NCBI RefSeq assembly: GCF_003609835.1
Contig: NZ_AP017898.1
Span: 1,736,001-1,800,000, forward strand
DNA from: Sphingopyxis sp. FD7
Lineage (GTDB): Bacteria > Pseudomonadota > Alphaproteobacteria > Sphingomonadales > Sphingomonadaceae
DNA length: 64,000 bases
Direction of reading: 5' to 3'
Every line of letters begins with the position of its first letter. The first letter of the stretch is position 1. This document shows positions 52,848 through 62,455 of the stretch, piece after piece. A program made the translations under genes and the position numbers. The notes beneath the pieces are model-generated. The model worked only from the letters and a program-made list of their open reading frames with translations. It made no database searches and was not told where the DNA came from.

Positions 52848-52868
52848 ATCGTCAATTAAATTGACGAT
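52848..52868. promoter_or_regulatory. Operator GTCAAT-N3-ATTGAC, site 2
   Basis: ATCGTCAATT-A-AATTGACGAT (52848-52868) is a perfect 10-bp inverted repeat. Its core 52851-52865 has the same GTCAAT-N3-ATTGAC form as site 1 before the TonB receptor. It lies about 95 bases upstream of the VOC gene. Confidence 0.75.
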
Positions 52869-52963
52869 TAAGGTCGACACTGGTACAAGACTCACGCTCG
52901 ACTGGCACGAGTGGATGAAAAGCCGCCCCAGCGTCACCGCAAACCGAATGATCAAGGAGATGG

Positions 52964-53560
52964 ATGATGGCTGCAACGAACAGCGAATTCGAGTTCTGCG
53001 GGGTCAACCACCTCGCGCTCGTGTGCAAGGATATGGCGAAAACGGTCGCCTTTTATCGCGACATCCTGGGCATGCCGCTGACCAAGACGATCGACCTGCC
53101 CGGCGGGCGCGGCCAGCATTTCTTTTTCGACATGGGCAATGGCGACAGCCTCGCCTTTTTCTGGTTCCCCGACGCGCCCGAAGCCGCGCCCGGCATTTCG
53201 GCCCCCGCGGCACTGCCGACGAAGGGCAGCTTCGTCTCGGCGCACGGGTCGATGAACCATATCGCGATCAATGTCCCCGCCGAACGCTTCGATGAATATT
53301 ATCAGCGGCTGGTCGACAAGGGCGTCGAGGTCACCAGGATCCTCAACCACGACAATTCGCCGACGCAGTCGTCCGACGAGATGAACGACGATGTCTTTGT
53401 GCGGTCGGTCTATTTCTTCGATCCCGATGGCGTGTGTCTGGAGTTTGCCGCCTGGACCAAGACCTTCGACGACCGTGACGTTGCGCACGATCCGATGCAG
53501 GCCGACGGAACGAAGGCCGCAGGCATGGTTACCGGCCGCGCCGCGGTGCCCGCCGAATAA
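52964..53560 (+). CDS. VOC-family (glyoxalase/dioxygenase-fold) protein
   Basis: The 198-residue protein has the paired beta-alpha-beta-beta-beta pattern: VNHLALVCKDMAKTVAFYRDILGMPLTKT (first ligand His), SMNHIAINVPAERFDEYYQRLVDKGVEV (second His), and SVYFFDPDGVCLEFAAWTK (ligand Glu). The metal set His/His/Glu looks intact, so a metal-dependent lyase, isomerase or dioxygenase is possible. The ATG at 52964 has AAGGAGA upstream. A perfect operator palindrome precedes it, matching the one before the TonB receptor. Confidence 0.88.
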   Translation: MMAATNSEFEFCGVNHLALVCKDMAKTVAFYRDILGMPLTKTIDLPGGRGQHFFFDMGNGDSLAFFWFPDAPEAAPGISAPAALPTKGSFVSAHGSMNHIAINVPAERFDEYYQRLVDKGVEVTRILNHDNSPTQSSDEMNDDVFVRSVYFFDPDGVCLEFAAWTKTFDDRDVAHDPMQADGTKAAGMVTGRAAVPAE

Positions 53561-53603
53561 GGTTCCGATCCGCTGGATCTCCGCTTGCGGAACTCCTCCT
53601 CGA

Positions 53604-53628
53604 CCCGGCCATCGGCCGGGTTCCTTTT
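53604..53628 (+). terminator. Intrinsic terminator at the end of the catabolic cluster
   Basis: CCCGGCC (53604-53610) pairs with GGCCGGG (53614-53620) across a 3-base loop, followed by TTCCTTTT. It ends the transcript of the VOC gene just before the convergent serB stop. Confidence 0.85.
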
Positions 53629-54511
53629 ATCCAAGTACCCAACTGCGCCGGGGATAGCCCTGAGCCCAGAGCAAGGCGGTCAGGTCGTGATGCCGGATCA
53701 CCGCCGCCGACGCCGCGGCGGCGGCTGGATGCGGATGATAGCCGATGCCGAGCCCGGCTGCGGTTATCATCGGAATATCGTTTGCGCCGTCGCCAACCGC
53801 CAGCGTCTCGGCGAGCGGCAGGCCGTGCGCCGCGGCCTCGGCCTTCAGCGTCGCGAGCTTCGCCTTGCTGTCGACGATCGGTTCGAGCACCTTGCCGGTG
53901 AGCTTGCCGCCCGCGACCTCCAGCTCGTTGGCGACCACCTTGTCGAAGCCAACGGCTTCGCCCACCGGCCCGGCAAAGGGCATGAAGCCGCCCGACACCA
54001 GCACCGAGAATGCGCCATGCGCCTTCATCGTCTGCACCAGCGTCCGCGCGCCGCGCGTCAGTTTCACGCGCTCCATGCGGCATTCGACCAGCGCCGCCTC
54101 ATCCATGCCCGCGAGCAGGCGGACGCGCTCCTCCAGCGCGGCGCGAAAATCAAGCTCGCCGTTCATCGCGCGCGCGGTAATCGCCGCAATCTGCGGTTTC
54201 AGCCCGGCATAATCGGCCAGCTCGTCAATGCACTCGACGGTGATCATCGTCGAATCCATGTCGGCGACGATCAGCTTCTTGGTGCGATCGCCCAGCGGCT
54301 GAACGACGATGTCGAGGACTCCATGGTCCATCAGCGCCAGCTCCCTGCGCGCGCTGACCAGGCTGCCGTGAAAGACGATGTCAGCGGCATCACCGACATC
54401 CAGCCAGTGCGGCGCGCCGACATCGTGCCCCGTTGCGTCGAGCCGGTCGATCGCCTCGCGAACCACCTCGTCGGTCAGCTTTCCGGCTGCTATCAGGGTC
54501 GCGACGAACAT
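53627..54511 (-). CDS. serB: Phosphoserine phosphatase
   Basis: SerB makes L-serine from phosphoserine. The 294-residue HAD enzyme has an N-terminal ACT-like segment ([21 protein letters not shown]), the catalytic motif [10 protein letters not shown] (DxDxT), [11 protein letters not shown], and [12 protein letters not shown] with GLGIGYHP. The ATG at 54511 follows AAGGAGA. Its start codon shares bases with that of miaA on the opposite strand. Confidence 0.95.
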   Translation of the reverse strand: MFVATLIAAGKLTDEVVREAIDRLDATGHDVGAPHWLDVGDAADIVFHGSLVSARRELALMDHGVLDIVVQPLGDRTKKLIVADMDSTMITVECIDELADYAGLKPQIAAITARAMNGELDFRAALEERVRLLAGMDEAALVECRMERVKLTRGARTLVQTMKAHGAFSVLVSGGFMPFAGPVGEAVGFDKVVANELEVAGGKLTGKVLEPIVDSKAKLATLKAEAAAHGLPLAETLAVGDGANDIPMITAAGLGIGYHPHPAAAAASAAVIRHHDLTALLWAQGYPRRSWVLG

Positions 54512-55484
54512 GGCATCTCCTTCTTTCTCGACCGCCAGCGCGCGGCTGCCCGTAGCACTTATCGCCGGACCCACCGCCAGCGGCAAGAGCGCTTTGGCGG
54601 TCGCGCTTGCGAAAAGGCTTGCCGAAGGCGGCCGCGGCGCGGTTGTGGTCAATGCCGATGCGAGCCAGATTTATGCCGATTTGCACATTCTGTCGGCACG
54701 TCCATCCGTCGAGGAGATGGGCGGTGTCCCGCATCGGCTGTTCGGCCATGTCGACGGCGCCGAAGCTTACAATGCCGCCCGCTGGGCCGCCGAAGCGCGC
54801 GACGCGATTGCCGACGCGCATGCAGGCGGCAACATTCCTATCCTGGTCGGCGGGACCGGCCTGTATCTTCGCACCCTGCTCGACGGTATCGCCCCCGTGC
54901 CCGTCATCGCGCCCGAGGTCCGAGACGCGGTGCGCGCCCTGCCCGTGGCCGAAGCCCATGCGGCGCTGGCCGTCGCCGATCCCGATGCGGCCGCGCGCCT
55001 GAACCCTGCCGACGCCACCCGCGTCGCGCGCGCGCTCGAAGTCGTGCGTTCGACCGGGCGCACGCTGGCCAGTTGGCAGCAGGCGCGCGAAGGAGGCATT
55101 GCCGACCATGTCGCCCTCGCCCCGATGGTCCTGTTGCCGCCGCGCGACTGGTTACGGCAACGCTGCGATGCGCGGCTTGGTCAGATGTTCGCGGGCGGCG
55201 CCATCGAAGAGGTCGAAGCCCTGCTGACCCGCGACCTCCACCCCGATCTTCCCGTCATGCGCGCGATCGGTGTCCCGCAGATCGCGGCCTTCCTCGATGG
55301 CACAGCGAGCCGCGACGAGGCGCTGGCGGCCGCGCAGGCGGCGACGCGCCAATATGCCAAACGCCAGGTCACCTGGTTCCGCCATCAGCCCCCGGCGAGC
55401 TGGCCACGCTCGACAGAGTCATTAAACAACGAGAAGCTCGATGATATAGTAATAAAATTACGTGATGCTGTGTTGACAAGATAG
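54510..55484 (+). CDS. miaA: tRNA dimethylallyltransferase
   Basis: MiaA isopentenylates A37 of tRNAs reading UNN codons. The 324-residue protein has the P-loop [15 protein letters not shown] (residues 20-27 core), [29 protein letters not shown], and the C-terminal [13 protein letters not shown] block. The ATG at 54510 overlaps the serB ATG on the other strand (CATG, 54509-54512), so the two genes are head to head with no spacer. The ribosome site is weak. The frame ends just before the ilvB attenuator region. Confidence 0.95.
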   Translation: MASPSFSTASARLPVALIAGPTASGKSALAVALAKRLAEGGRGAVVVNADASQIYADLHILSARPSVEEMGGVPHRLFGHVDGAEAYNAARWAAEARDAIADAHAGGNIPILVGGTGLYLRTLLDGIAPVPVIAPEVRDAVRALPVAEAHAALAVADPDAAARLNPADATRVARALEVVRSTGRTLASWQQAREGGIADHVALAPMVLLPPRDWLRQRCDARLGQMFAGGAIEEVEALLTRDLHPDLPVMRAIGVPQIAAFLDGTASRDEALAAAQAATRQYAKRQVTWFRHQPPASWPRSTESLNNEKLDDIVIKLRDAVLTR

Positions 55485-55488
55485 AATC

Positions 55489-55540
55489 ATGCAACTATTG
55501 CCCGCAACCCTGTTGCAGCGCACAAGCGCTGCGTTTTTGT
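55489..55540 (+). promoter_or_regulatory. Candidate leader peptide and attenuator of ilvB
   Basis: A short frame from ATG 55489 reads MQLLPATLLQ, with four leucine codons in the first nine. GCAGCGC (55515-55521) and GCGCTGC (55526-55532) form a perfect stem followed by GTTTTTGT, an intrinsic terminator. Upstream GCAAC (55504-55508) can instead pair with GTTGC (55512-55516), which overlaps the 5' arm and would prevent the terminator. The frame has no early stop, which is atypical. ilvB begins at 55559, 26 bases after the terminator stem. Confidence 0.55.
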
Positions 55541-55558
55541 GTGGAAAGGTGTTTCGTC

Positions 55559-57313
55559 GTGACGGAAATGAGCGGTGCCGACATGGTGGTTCAGGCGCTG
55601 GTCGACCTTGGCGTCGATACGGTGTTCGGCTATCCGGGCGGCGCGGTGCTTCCGATCTATGACGCGCTCTACAAGCACCCGACGATCAAGCATATTCTCG
55701 TCCGCCATGAACAGGCCGCGACCCACGCGGCGGAGGGCTATGCGCGCTCGACCGGCAAGCCGGGTGTCGTGCTCGTCACCTCGGGCCCCGGCGCGACCAA
55801 CGCCGTCACCGGCATCACCGACGCTTTGCTCGATTCGATCCCGATGGTCGTGCTCACCGGCCAGGTGCCAACGACGCTGATCGGCACCGACGCCTTTCAG
55901 GAGTGCGACACGGTCGGAATCACGCGTCACTGCACCAAGCATAATTATCTCGTCATGGACCCCGACCGCCTGGGGCCGATCCTGCACGAGGCGTTTCACA
56001 TTGCGACGCACGGCCGCCCCGGCCCGGTGGTGATCGACATTCCGAAGAATGTGCAGGTCGCGACCGGCACCTACAGCGTGCCCGAGTTCATCCAGCACAA
56101 CAGCTATCGTCCGCAGGTCGAACCCGACGCCGACGCCATCGCACAGGCGATCGACATGATCGCCGCGGCCGAGCGGCCGATCTTCTACACCGGCGGCGGC
56201 GTCATCAATGCGGGCCCCGACGCGAGTGCTGCCTTGCGCCAGCTCGTGTCGCTGACCGGCGCGCCGATCACCTCGACCTTGATGGGACTCGGCGCCTTTC
56301 CCGCCGATGATCCCAAATGGCTCGGCATGCTCGGCATGCACGGCACGTACGAGGCCAATATGGCGATGAACCGCGCCGACCTGATCATCGCGGTCGGCGC
56401 GCGCTTCGACGACCGCGTGACCGGCCGTCTCGACGCTTTTTCGCCCGATTCAAGGAAGATTCACATCGACATCGACCGTAGCTCGATCAACAAGATCGTC
56501 CCCGTCGATCTCGCGATCGTCGGCGACGCGGGCCGCGCGCTCGACGCGCTGATCGCGGCGTGGCACGACAAGGGGCACAGGGCGCGCGACCTCGGCGAAT
56601 GGTGGCGCCGCGTCGATGGCTGGCGCGCGACGCGCTGCCTGGATTTCCCCGAAAAGACGGAAACCGACGCCGACATCATGCCGCAGCGTGCGGTCAAGGC
56701 GCTGTTCGACGCGACGCGCGGGATGGACCCGATCATCACCACCGAGGTCGGTCAGCACCAGATGTGGGCGGCGCAGCATTTCGGATTCTTCGCGCCGAAC
56801 CGCTGGCTGACGTCGGGCGGGCTCGGCACGATGGGCTATGGCTTCCCTGCCGCGGTCGGCGCGCAGATCGCCAACCCGGACCGCCTCGTCATCTGCATCG
56901 CGGGCGAAGCCTCGCTCCAGATGAACATTCAGGAAATGGGCACGGTCAGCCAGTACCGGCTGCCGGTGAAGATCTTCATCCTCAACAATGAATGGATGGG
57001 GATGGTCCGCCAGTGGCAGGAACTCACTTACGAGAGCCGCTATTCGAACAGCTATTCGGACAGCCTGCCCGATTTTGTGAAACTCGCCGATGCCTATGGC
57101 TGGACGGGCCTCAGGATCGACACGCTGGGCCAGCTCGAGGAGGGCATCGCAAAGATGATCGAAACCCCCGGCCCGGTGATCGTCGACTGCCGTGTCGCCA
57201 AGCTGGCCAACTGTTTCCCGATGATCCCGTCGGGCGCCGCCCACACCGACATGATCCTTCAGCCGAACGACATCACCGGCACGATGGACGACGAAGCGAA
57301 AGCGCTGGTGTGA
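55559..57313 (+). CDS. ilvB: Acetolactate synthase large subunit
   Basis: IlvB condenses pyruvate (with pyruvate or 2-ketobutyrate) using thiamine diphosphate and FAD, the first step to valine, leucine and isoleucine. The roughly 584-residue protein has the catalytic Glu in LVRHEQAATHAAEGYARSTG, the FAD-domain segment GVINAGPDASAALRQL, and the ThDP motif IAGEASLQMNIQEMG ending in LNNEWMGMVRQWQ. In the ThDP GDG motif the Asp is replaced (GEAS), as in several acetolactate synthases. The start is GTG at 55559 after AAAGG; an in-frame ATG at 55568 is possible. Confidence 0.96.
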   Translation: MTEMSGADMVVQALVDLGVDTVFGYPGGAVLPIYDALYKHPTIKHILVRHEQAATHAAEGYARSTGKPGVVLVTSGPGATNAVTGITDALLDSIPMVVLTGQVPTTLIGTDAFQECDTVGITRHCTKHNYLVMDPDRLGPILHEAFHIATHGRPGPVVIDIPKNVQVATGTYSVPEFIQHNSYRPQVEPDADAIAQAIDMIAAAERPIFYTGGGVINAGPDASAALRQLVSLTGAPITSTLMGLGAFPADDPKWLGMLGMHGTYEANMAMNRADLIIAVGARFDDRVTGRLDAFSPDSRKIHIDIDRSSINKIVPVDLAIVGDAGRALDALIAAWHDKGHRARDLGEWWRRVDGWRATRCLDFPEKTETDADIMPQRAVKALFDATRGMDPIITTEVGQHQMWAAQHFGFFAPNRWLTSGGLGTMGYGFPAAVGAQIANPDRLVICIAGEASLQMNIQEMGTVSQYRLPVKIFILNNEWMGMVRQWQELTYESRYSNSYSDSLPDFVKLADAYGWTGLRIDTLGQLEEGIAKMIETPGPVIVDCRVAKLANCFPMIPSGAAHTDMILQPNDITGTMDDEAKALV

Positions 57314-57344
57314 CGATGGAAGCCGACATGATCCTCCCCCATCG

Positions 57345-57445
57345 GGGGAGGGGGACCATGCGAAGCATGGTGGAGGGGCACGCGGTGTCAAGCGCGGCGG
57401 ATGCGGGCCTGTACCCCTCCACCAGCTTCGCTGGTCCCCCTCCCC
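57345..57445. repeat. Palindromic element inside the ilvB-ilvN operon
   Basis: Arms at 57345-57378 and 57414-57445 are near-perfect complements (GGGGAGGGGGACCA ... GGTGGAGGGG). Each arm contains its own small hairpin (ACCATGCGAAGCATGGT; ACCAGCGAAGCTGGT). It separates ilvB from ilvN by 148 bases, and the ilvN ribosome site (GGGAGGA) follows directly after it. Confidence 0.85.
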
Positions 57446-57461
57446 GTGCCAGGGAGGATCA

Positions 57462-57980
57462 ATGAAAATCAAAACCGAAGCCGGCGAGCGCCATGTGCTC
57501 GCGATAACCGTCGACAATGAAGCGGGGGTGCTCGCCAAGATCACCGGCCTGTTCACCGCGCGCGGCTATAATATCGAAAGCCTGACCGTGGCCGACATCA
57601 GTTCGGACCATGCGCTGAGTCGCATCACGATCGTCACCAACGGCCCGCCGCCGATCATCGACCAGATCATCGCGCAGCTCGACCGGCTGGTCCCCGTCCA
57701 CAAGGTCGTCGACCTGACCGACGCGGGCGAAACGCATGTCGAGCGCGAGATCGCGCTGGTGAAGGTCGCGGGGACCGGCGACAAAAGGATCGAGGCGCTG
57801 CGCATGGCCGACGTCTTCCGCGCCAAGGTCGTCGATACGACGCTGACGAGCTTCATTTTCGAGATCACCGGGACGAGCGACAAGGTCGACCGCTTCATCG
57901 CCTTGATGCGCGAGTGCGGGCTGGTCGAGGTCGGCCGCACCGGCGTCGTCGCCATCGCCCGCGGGCCGGAGGCGCTCTAG
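57462..57980 (+). CDS. ilvN: Acetolactate synthase small (regulatory) subunit
   Basis: The 172-residue subunit stimulates IlvB and confers valine feedback inhibition. It has an N-terminal ACT domain (HVLAITVDNEAGVLAKITGLFTARGYNIESLTV) and the C-terminal IlvN domain (EREIALVKVAG, FIFEITGTSDKVDRFIALMRECGLVEVGRTG). It lies downstream of ilvB across a palindromic element that may tune the ratio of the two subunits. Confidence 0.96.
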   Translation: MKIKTEAGERHVLAITVDNEAGVLAKITGLFTARGYNIESLTVADISSDHALSRITIVTNGPPPIIDQIIAQLDRLVPVHKVVDLTDAGETHVEREIALVKVAGTGDKRIEALRMADVFRAKVVDTTLTSFIFEITGTSDKVDRFIALMRECGLVEVGRTGVVAIARGPEAL

Positions 57981-57993
57981 GGTTTACGTTTAG

Positions 57994-59145
<1,152 letters not shown>

Positions 59146-59163
59146 TAGCCGAATCTTGACTTT

Positions 59164-59240
59164 CGTCATCCCGGCGAAGGCCGGGATCCCGCCGTTGCGC
59201 TTTACGCGATGGTGAGATCCCGGCCTTCGCCGGGATGACG
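59164..59240. repeat. 25-bp perfect inverted repeat before bioF
   Basis: Arms 59164-59188 and 59216-59240 are exact complements of the CGTCATCCCGGCGAAGGCCG family. It separates ilvC from the biotin genes. Confidence 0.88.
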
Positions 59241-59254
59241 TGTTTGAGGATAGA

Positions 59255-60391
59255 ATGCCCAACTCTCCCTTCGACACCCACCGCCGCGATCTCGCCGCCC
59301 TGTCGGCCCAAAGCCGCCGCCGCGCCCTCGCGCCGCGCACCGGCCGCGATTTCGCATCGAACGACTATCTGGGCCTCGCCAGCTCGGACGCGCTGCGCGC
59401 CGCGCTTGCCGCGGGCATCGAACGCGGCCTCCCCGTCGGCTCGGGCGGCTCGCGGCTGCTCCGCGGCAACCACGAAGAGCATGAAGCGCTCGAAGCGCAC
59501 GCCGCGCGTCATTACGACAGCGAGGCGGCGCTGTTTTTCGCGACCGGATTCGCCGCCAATGCCGCGCTTTTCGCAACCTTGCCCCAGCGCGGCGACCTTG
59601 TCGTCCACGACGAACTGATCCATGCCAGCGCGCACGACGGGATGAAGCTCGGCCGCGCCGGGCATGTCGCCGCCGCGCACAATGACGCGCAGGCGTTCGA
59701 GGACATCATCGTCCGCTGGCGCGCGGGCGGCGGCGCCGGAACGCCGTGGATCGCGGTCGAAAGCCTCTACTCGATGGACGGCGACCGCGCGCCGCTCACG
59801 GACCTCGCCACCATCGCCGACCGTCACGACGCTATCCTCATTGTCGATGAAGCCCATGCAACGGGCGTCTTCGGTCCCGCCGGCGCGGGCCTGTCGCACG
59901 TTCTTGCACGCCGCGACAACCTCATCACGCTGCACACCTGCGGCAAGGCGCTGGGCGTCGAAGGCGCGCTGCTCTGCGCGCCCGCAATCGTTCGCGATTT
60001 CCTTCTAAACCGCGGCCGCCCTTTCATCTTTTCGACTGCACCGTCGCCGCTGACGGCGTGGCTGGTCCGACAGGCGATCGAGACGGTCGCAACCGAGCCC
60101 GAGCGTCAGGCACGCCTCCACGCCCGCGTCCGCCATGCCGCCGAACGCCTCGTCCCGCTGGGCATCCCGGCGAGCGGCACGCAGATCCTGCCGGTGATCC
60201 TTGGCGACAATGACCGCACGATGCGCATCGCGGACCAGCTTCAGCGTGCAGGCTTCGACATTCGCGGCATCCGTCCACCCACCGTCGCCCAAGGCACCGC
60301 GCGCCTCCGCATCGCAATCACGCTTAACGTCGATGAAGCCGATATCGACGATTTGGCCGACGCCCTCGCCGCCGCGATGGCCGTCGCATGA
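59255..60391 (+). CDS. bioF: 8-amino-7-oxononanoate synthase
   Basis: BioF joins pimeloyl-ACP/CoA and alanine in the first ring step of biotin synthesis. The 378-residue PLP enzyme has [47 protein letters not shown] and the PLP-lysine motif [13 protein letters not shown]. The ATG at 59255 follows GAGGA. It is the first gene of the bioF-bioD-bioA run. Confidence 0.95.
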   Translation: MPNSPFDTHRRDLAALSAQSRRRALAPRTGRDFASNDYLGLASSDALRAALAAGIERGLPVGSGGSRLLRGNHEEHEALEAHAARHYDSEAALFFATGFAANAALFATLPQRGDLVVHDELIHASAHDGMKLGRAGHVAAAHNDAQAFEDIIVRWRAGGGAGTPWIAVESLYSMDGDRAPLTDLATIADRHDAILIVDEAHATGVFGPAGAGLSHVLARRDNLITLHTCGKALGVEGALLCAPAIVRDFLLNRGRPFIFSTAPSPLTAWLVRQAIETVATEPERQARLHARVRHAAERLVPLGIPASGTQILPVILGDNDRTMRIADQLQRAGFDIRGIRPPTVAQGTARLRIAITLNVDEADIDDLADALAAAMAVA

Positions 60392-60996
60392 TGCGCTTCG
60401 TCGTCACCGGCACCGACACGGGTATCGGAAAAACCATCTTCTCCGCCGCTTTGGCGCAAGCGACCTGCGCGTCCTACTGGAAGCCGATCCAATCGGGGCT
60501 TGACGAGGAAACCGATAGCGCGACCGTCGCACGCCTTGCGGACGTCCCCGTCCTGCCCGAAGCCTACCGCCTCGTCACCCCCGCCTCGCCGCATCTCGCC
60601 GCCGAACTTGACGGCGTCGAGATCGACGTCGCAACCCTCGTCCCGCCGCCCGGCGACCTCATCATAGAGGGGGCCGGCGGCGCGCTCGTGCCCGTCACGC
60701 GTGCGACCCTGTACGCCGACCTTTTTGCACGCTGGCAAATCCCGGTGATCGTTTGTGCGCGGACCAGTCTCGGCACGATCAATCATAGCCTGCTGACGAT
60801 CGAGGCGCTCCGGTCGCGCGGCGCGCCTATCCACGGGCTCGCCTTCCTCGGCGACGCAGTGGAGGACAGCGAGGCGATCATCGCGGAAATCAGCGGCGTC
60901 CCCCGCCTGGGACGCCTGCCGATCATCGATCCGCTGAACAGCGACATGCTGGGGGAGGCGTTCAAAGCGAATTTCGACCTCTCCGACTTCCGCTAG
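60388..60996 (+). CDS. bioD: Dethiobiotin synthetase
   Basis: BioD closes the ureido ring with CO2 and ATP. The 202-residue protein has the P-loop [26 protein letters not shown] with the catalytic Lys, and [14 protein letters not shown]. It overlaps bioF by four bases (ATGA). Confidence 0.95.
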   Translation: MMRFVVTGTDTGIGKTIFSAALAQATCASYWKPIQSGLDEETDSATVARLADVPVLPEAYRLVTPASPHLAAELDGVEIDVATLVPPPGDLIIEGAGGALVPVTRATLYADLFARWQIPVIVCARTSLGTINHSLLTIEALRSRGAPIHGLAFLGDAVEDSEAIIAEISGVPRLGRLPIIDPLNSDMLGEAFKANFDLSDFR

Positions 60997-61000
60997 TCTG

Positions 61001-61044
61001 CGTCATCCCCGCGAAAGCCGGGTTCCCGCTTCGCGGGAATGACG
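61001..61044. repeat. Palindrome between bioD and bioA
   Basis: CGTCATCCCCGCGAA (61001-61015) and TTCGCGGGAATGACG (61030-61044) pair with one mismatch. It lies inside the biotin operon. Confidence 0.75.
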
Positions 61045-61064
61045 ATGGGGTATAGGAGCACACG

Positions 61065-62321
61065 ATGACCGCAAACCAATCCCCCGTCTGGCACCCCTTC
61101 ACCCAGCACGGTCTCGGCGAGCCGATCCCGCTGATTTGCAACGCAAAAGACGCGAAACTCTACGACGCCGACGGCAACAGCTGGATCGACGCCATCTCCA
61201 GCTGGTGGGTCACCACCCACGGCCATGCGAACCCGCGCATCATGGCGGCGATCCGCGACCAGTCGGAGAAGCTCGACCAGATCATCTTTGCGGGCTGGAC
61301 GCACGAGCCCGCCGAAACGCTCGCCGCCGAACTGGTCCGCATCACTCCCGAGCCGCTCACGCGCGTCTTCTTCTCGGATTCGGGTTCGACGAGCGTCGAG
61401 GTCGCGCTCAAGATGGCGCTTGGATACTGGTTCAACATCGGCGAGGCCCGAAGTCGCATCCTCGTGCTCGAACACAGCTATCACGGCGATACGATCGGAA
61501 CGATGTCGGTCGGCGAGCGCGGCGTCTATAATCGCGCCTGGCAGCCGCTGCTCTTCGACGTCGACACCATCCCCTTTCCGCACGAAGCCATGGAACAGGC
61601 CACACTCGACGCGCTCGAAGCCGCCTGCGCCGCCAAACCGGCCGCCTTCATCGTCGAGCCCCTGATCCTCGGCGCGGGCGGGATGCTGATCTATCCCGCA
61701 TGGGTGCTCGCCGAGATGCGCGCCATCTGCGCGCGCCACGGCGTCCTTTTCATCGCCGACGAGGTGATGACCGGCTGGGGCCGTACCGGCACGCGCTTCG
61801 CCTGCGACCAGGCGGGGGTGATCCCCGACATTATTTGCCTGTCAAAAGGCCTGACGGGCGGTGCGATCCCGCTCGCGGTGACGCTGTGCATCGAGCCGAT
61901 ATTCGACGCCCATTTTTCAAAGGACCGCGGCAAGACCTTTTATCATTCGTCGAGCTACACCGCGAACCCGATCGCCTGTGCCGCCGCGAAGGCGAACCTT
62001 GAAATCTGGCGGGACGAGCCGGTGTTGCAGCGGGTCGACGCTCTCGCCGAGGCACAGGCCGCGCATCTGGCGCTGCTTTCGCAGCATCCGCGCGTCGCCA
62101 ACCCTCGCCGGATCGGCACGATCGCCGCGCTCGACGTGACGGCGCCCGATTCGGGCTATCTTTCAAGCCTCGCGCCCCGGCTCGCGGCCTTTTTCCGCAC
62201 GCGCGGCATTCTCCTCCGCCCGCTCGGCAACAGCGTCTATGTGATGCCACCCTATTGCACCGATGCGACGGAACTGGGGAAGGTGTGGGAGGCGATCGCG
62301 GCCTCGCTCGACGAACTCTGA
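61065..62321 (+). CDS. bioA: Adenosylmethionine-8-amino-7-oxononanoate aminotransferase
   Basis: BioA transfers an amino group from S-adenosylmethionine. The 418-residue class III aminotransferase has IDAISSWWVTTHGHANPRI, HSYHGDTIGTMSVG, FIADEVMTGWGRTGT and the PLP-lysine block CLSKGLTGGAIPLAV. Trp-Trp in SSWWV is a BioA signature. bioB is not in the window. Confidence 0.96.
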   Translation: MTANQSPVWHPFTQHGLGEPIPLICNAKDAKLYDADGNSWIDAISSWWVTTHGHANPRIMAAIRDQSEKLDQIIFAGWTHEPAETLAAELVRITPEPLTRVFFSDSGSTSVEVALKMALGYWFNIGEARSRILVLEHSYHGDTIGTMSVGERGVYNRAWQPLLFDVDTIPFPHEAMEQATLDALEAACAAKPAAFIVEPLILGAGGMLIYPAWVLAEMRAICARHGVLFIADEVMTGWGRTGTRFACDQAGVIPDIICLSKGLTGGAIPLAVTLCIEPIFDAHFSKDRGKTFYHSSSYTANPIACAAAKANLEIWRDEPVLQRVDALAEAQAAHLALLSQHPRVANPRRIGTIAALDVTAPDSGYLSSLAPRLAAFFRTRGILLRPLGNSVYVMPPYCTDATELGKVWEAIAASLDEL

Positions 62322-62455
62322 CCGGACGCCTGCTCAGCCTAGGTTCAGCGTCGTCCCGCTATCGCGCACCCAAATGGCGCCAAAGGCGGATTGCGCTGGA
62401 CCATCGGGCGTGTCCGCTGATACGGAGCGTCCGGACTTTCTCGAATAGGGTAAAG

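Noticed and set aside
59146-59254. BioR or BirA operator before bioF
   Set aside because: No TTATNNATAA-type palindrome is present; the spacer is filled by the dispersed repeat.
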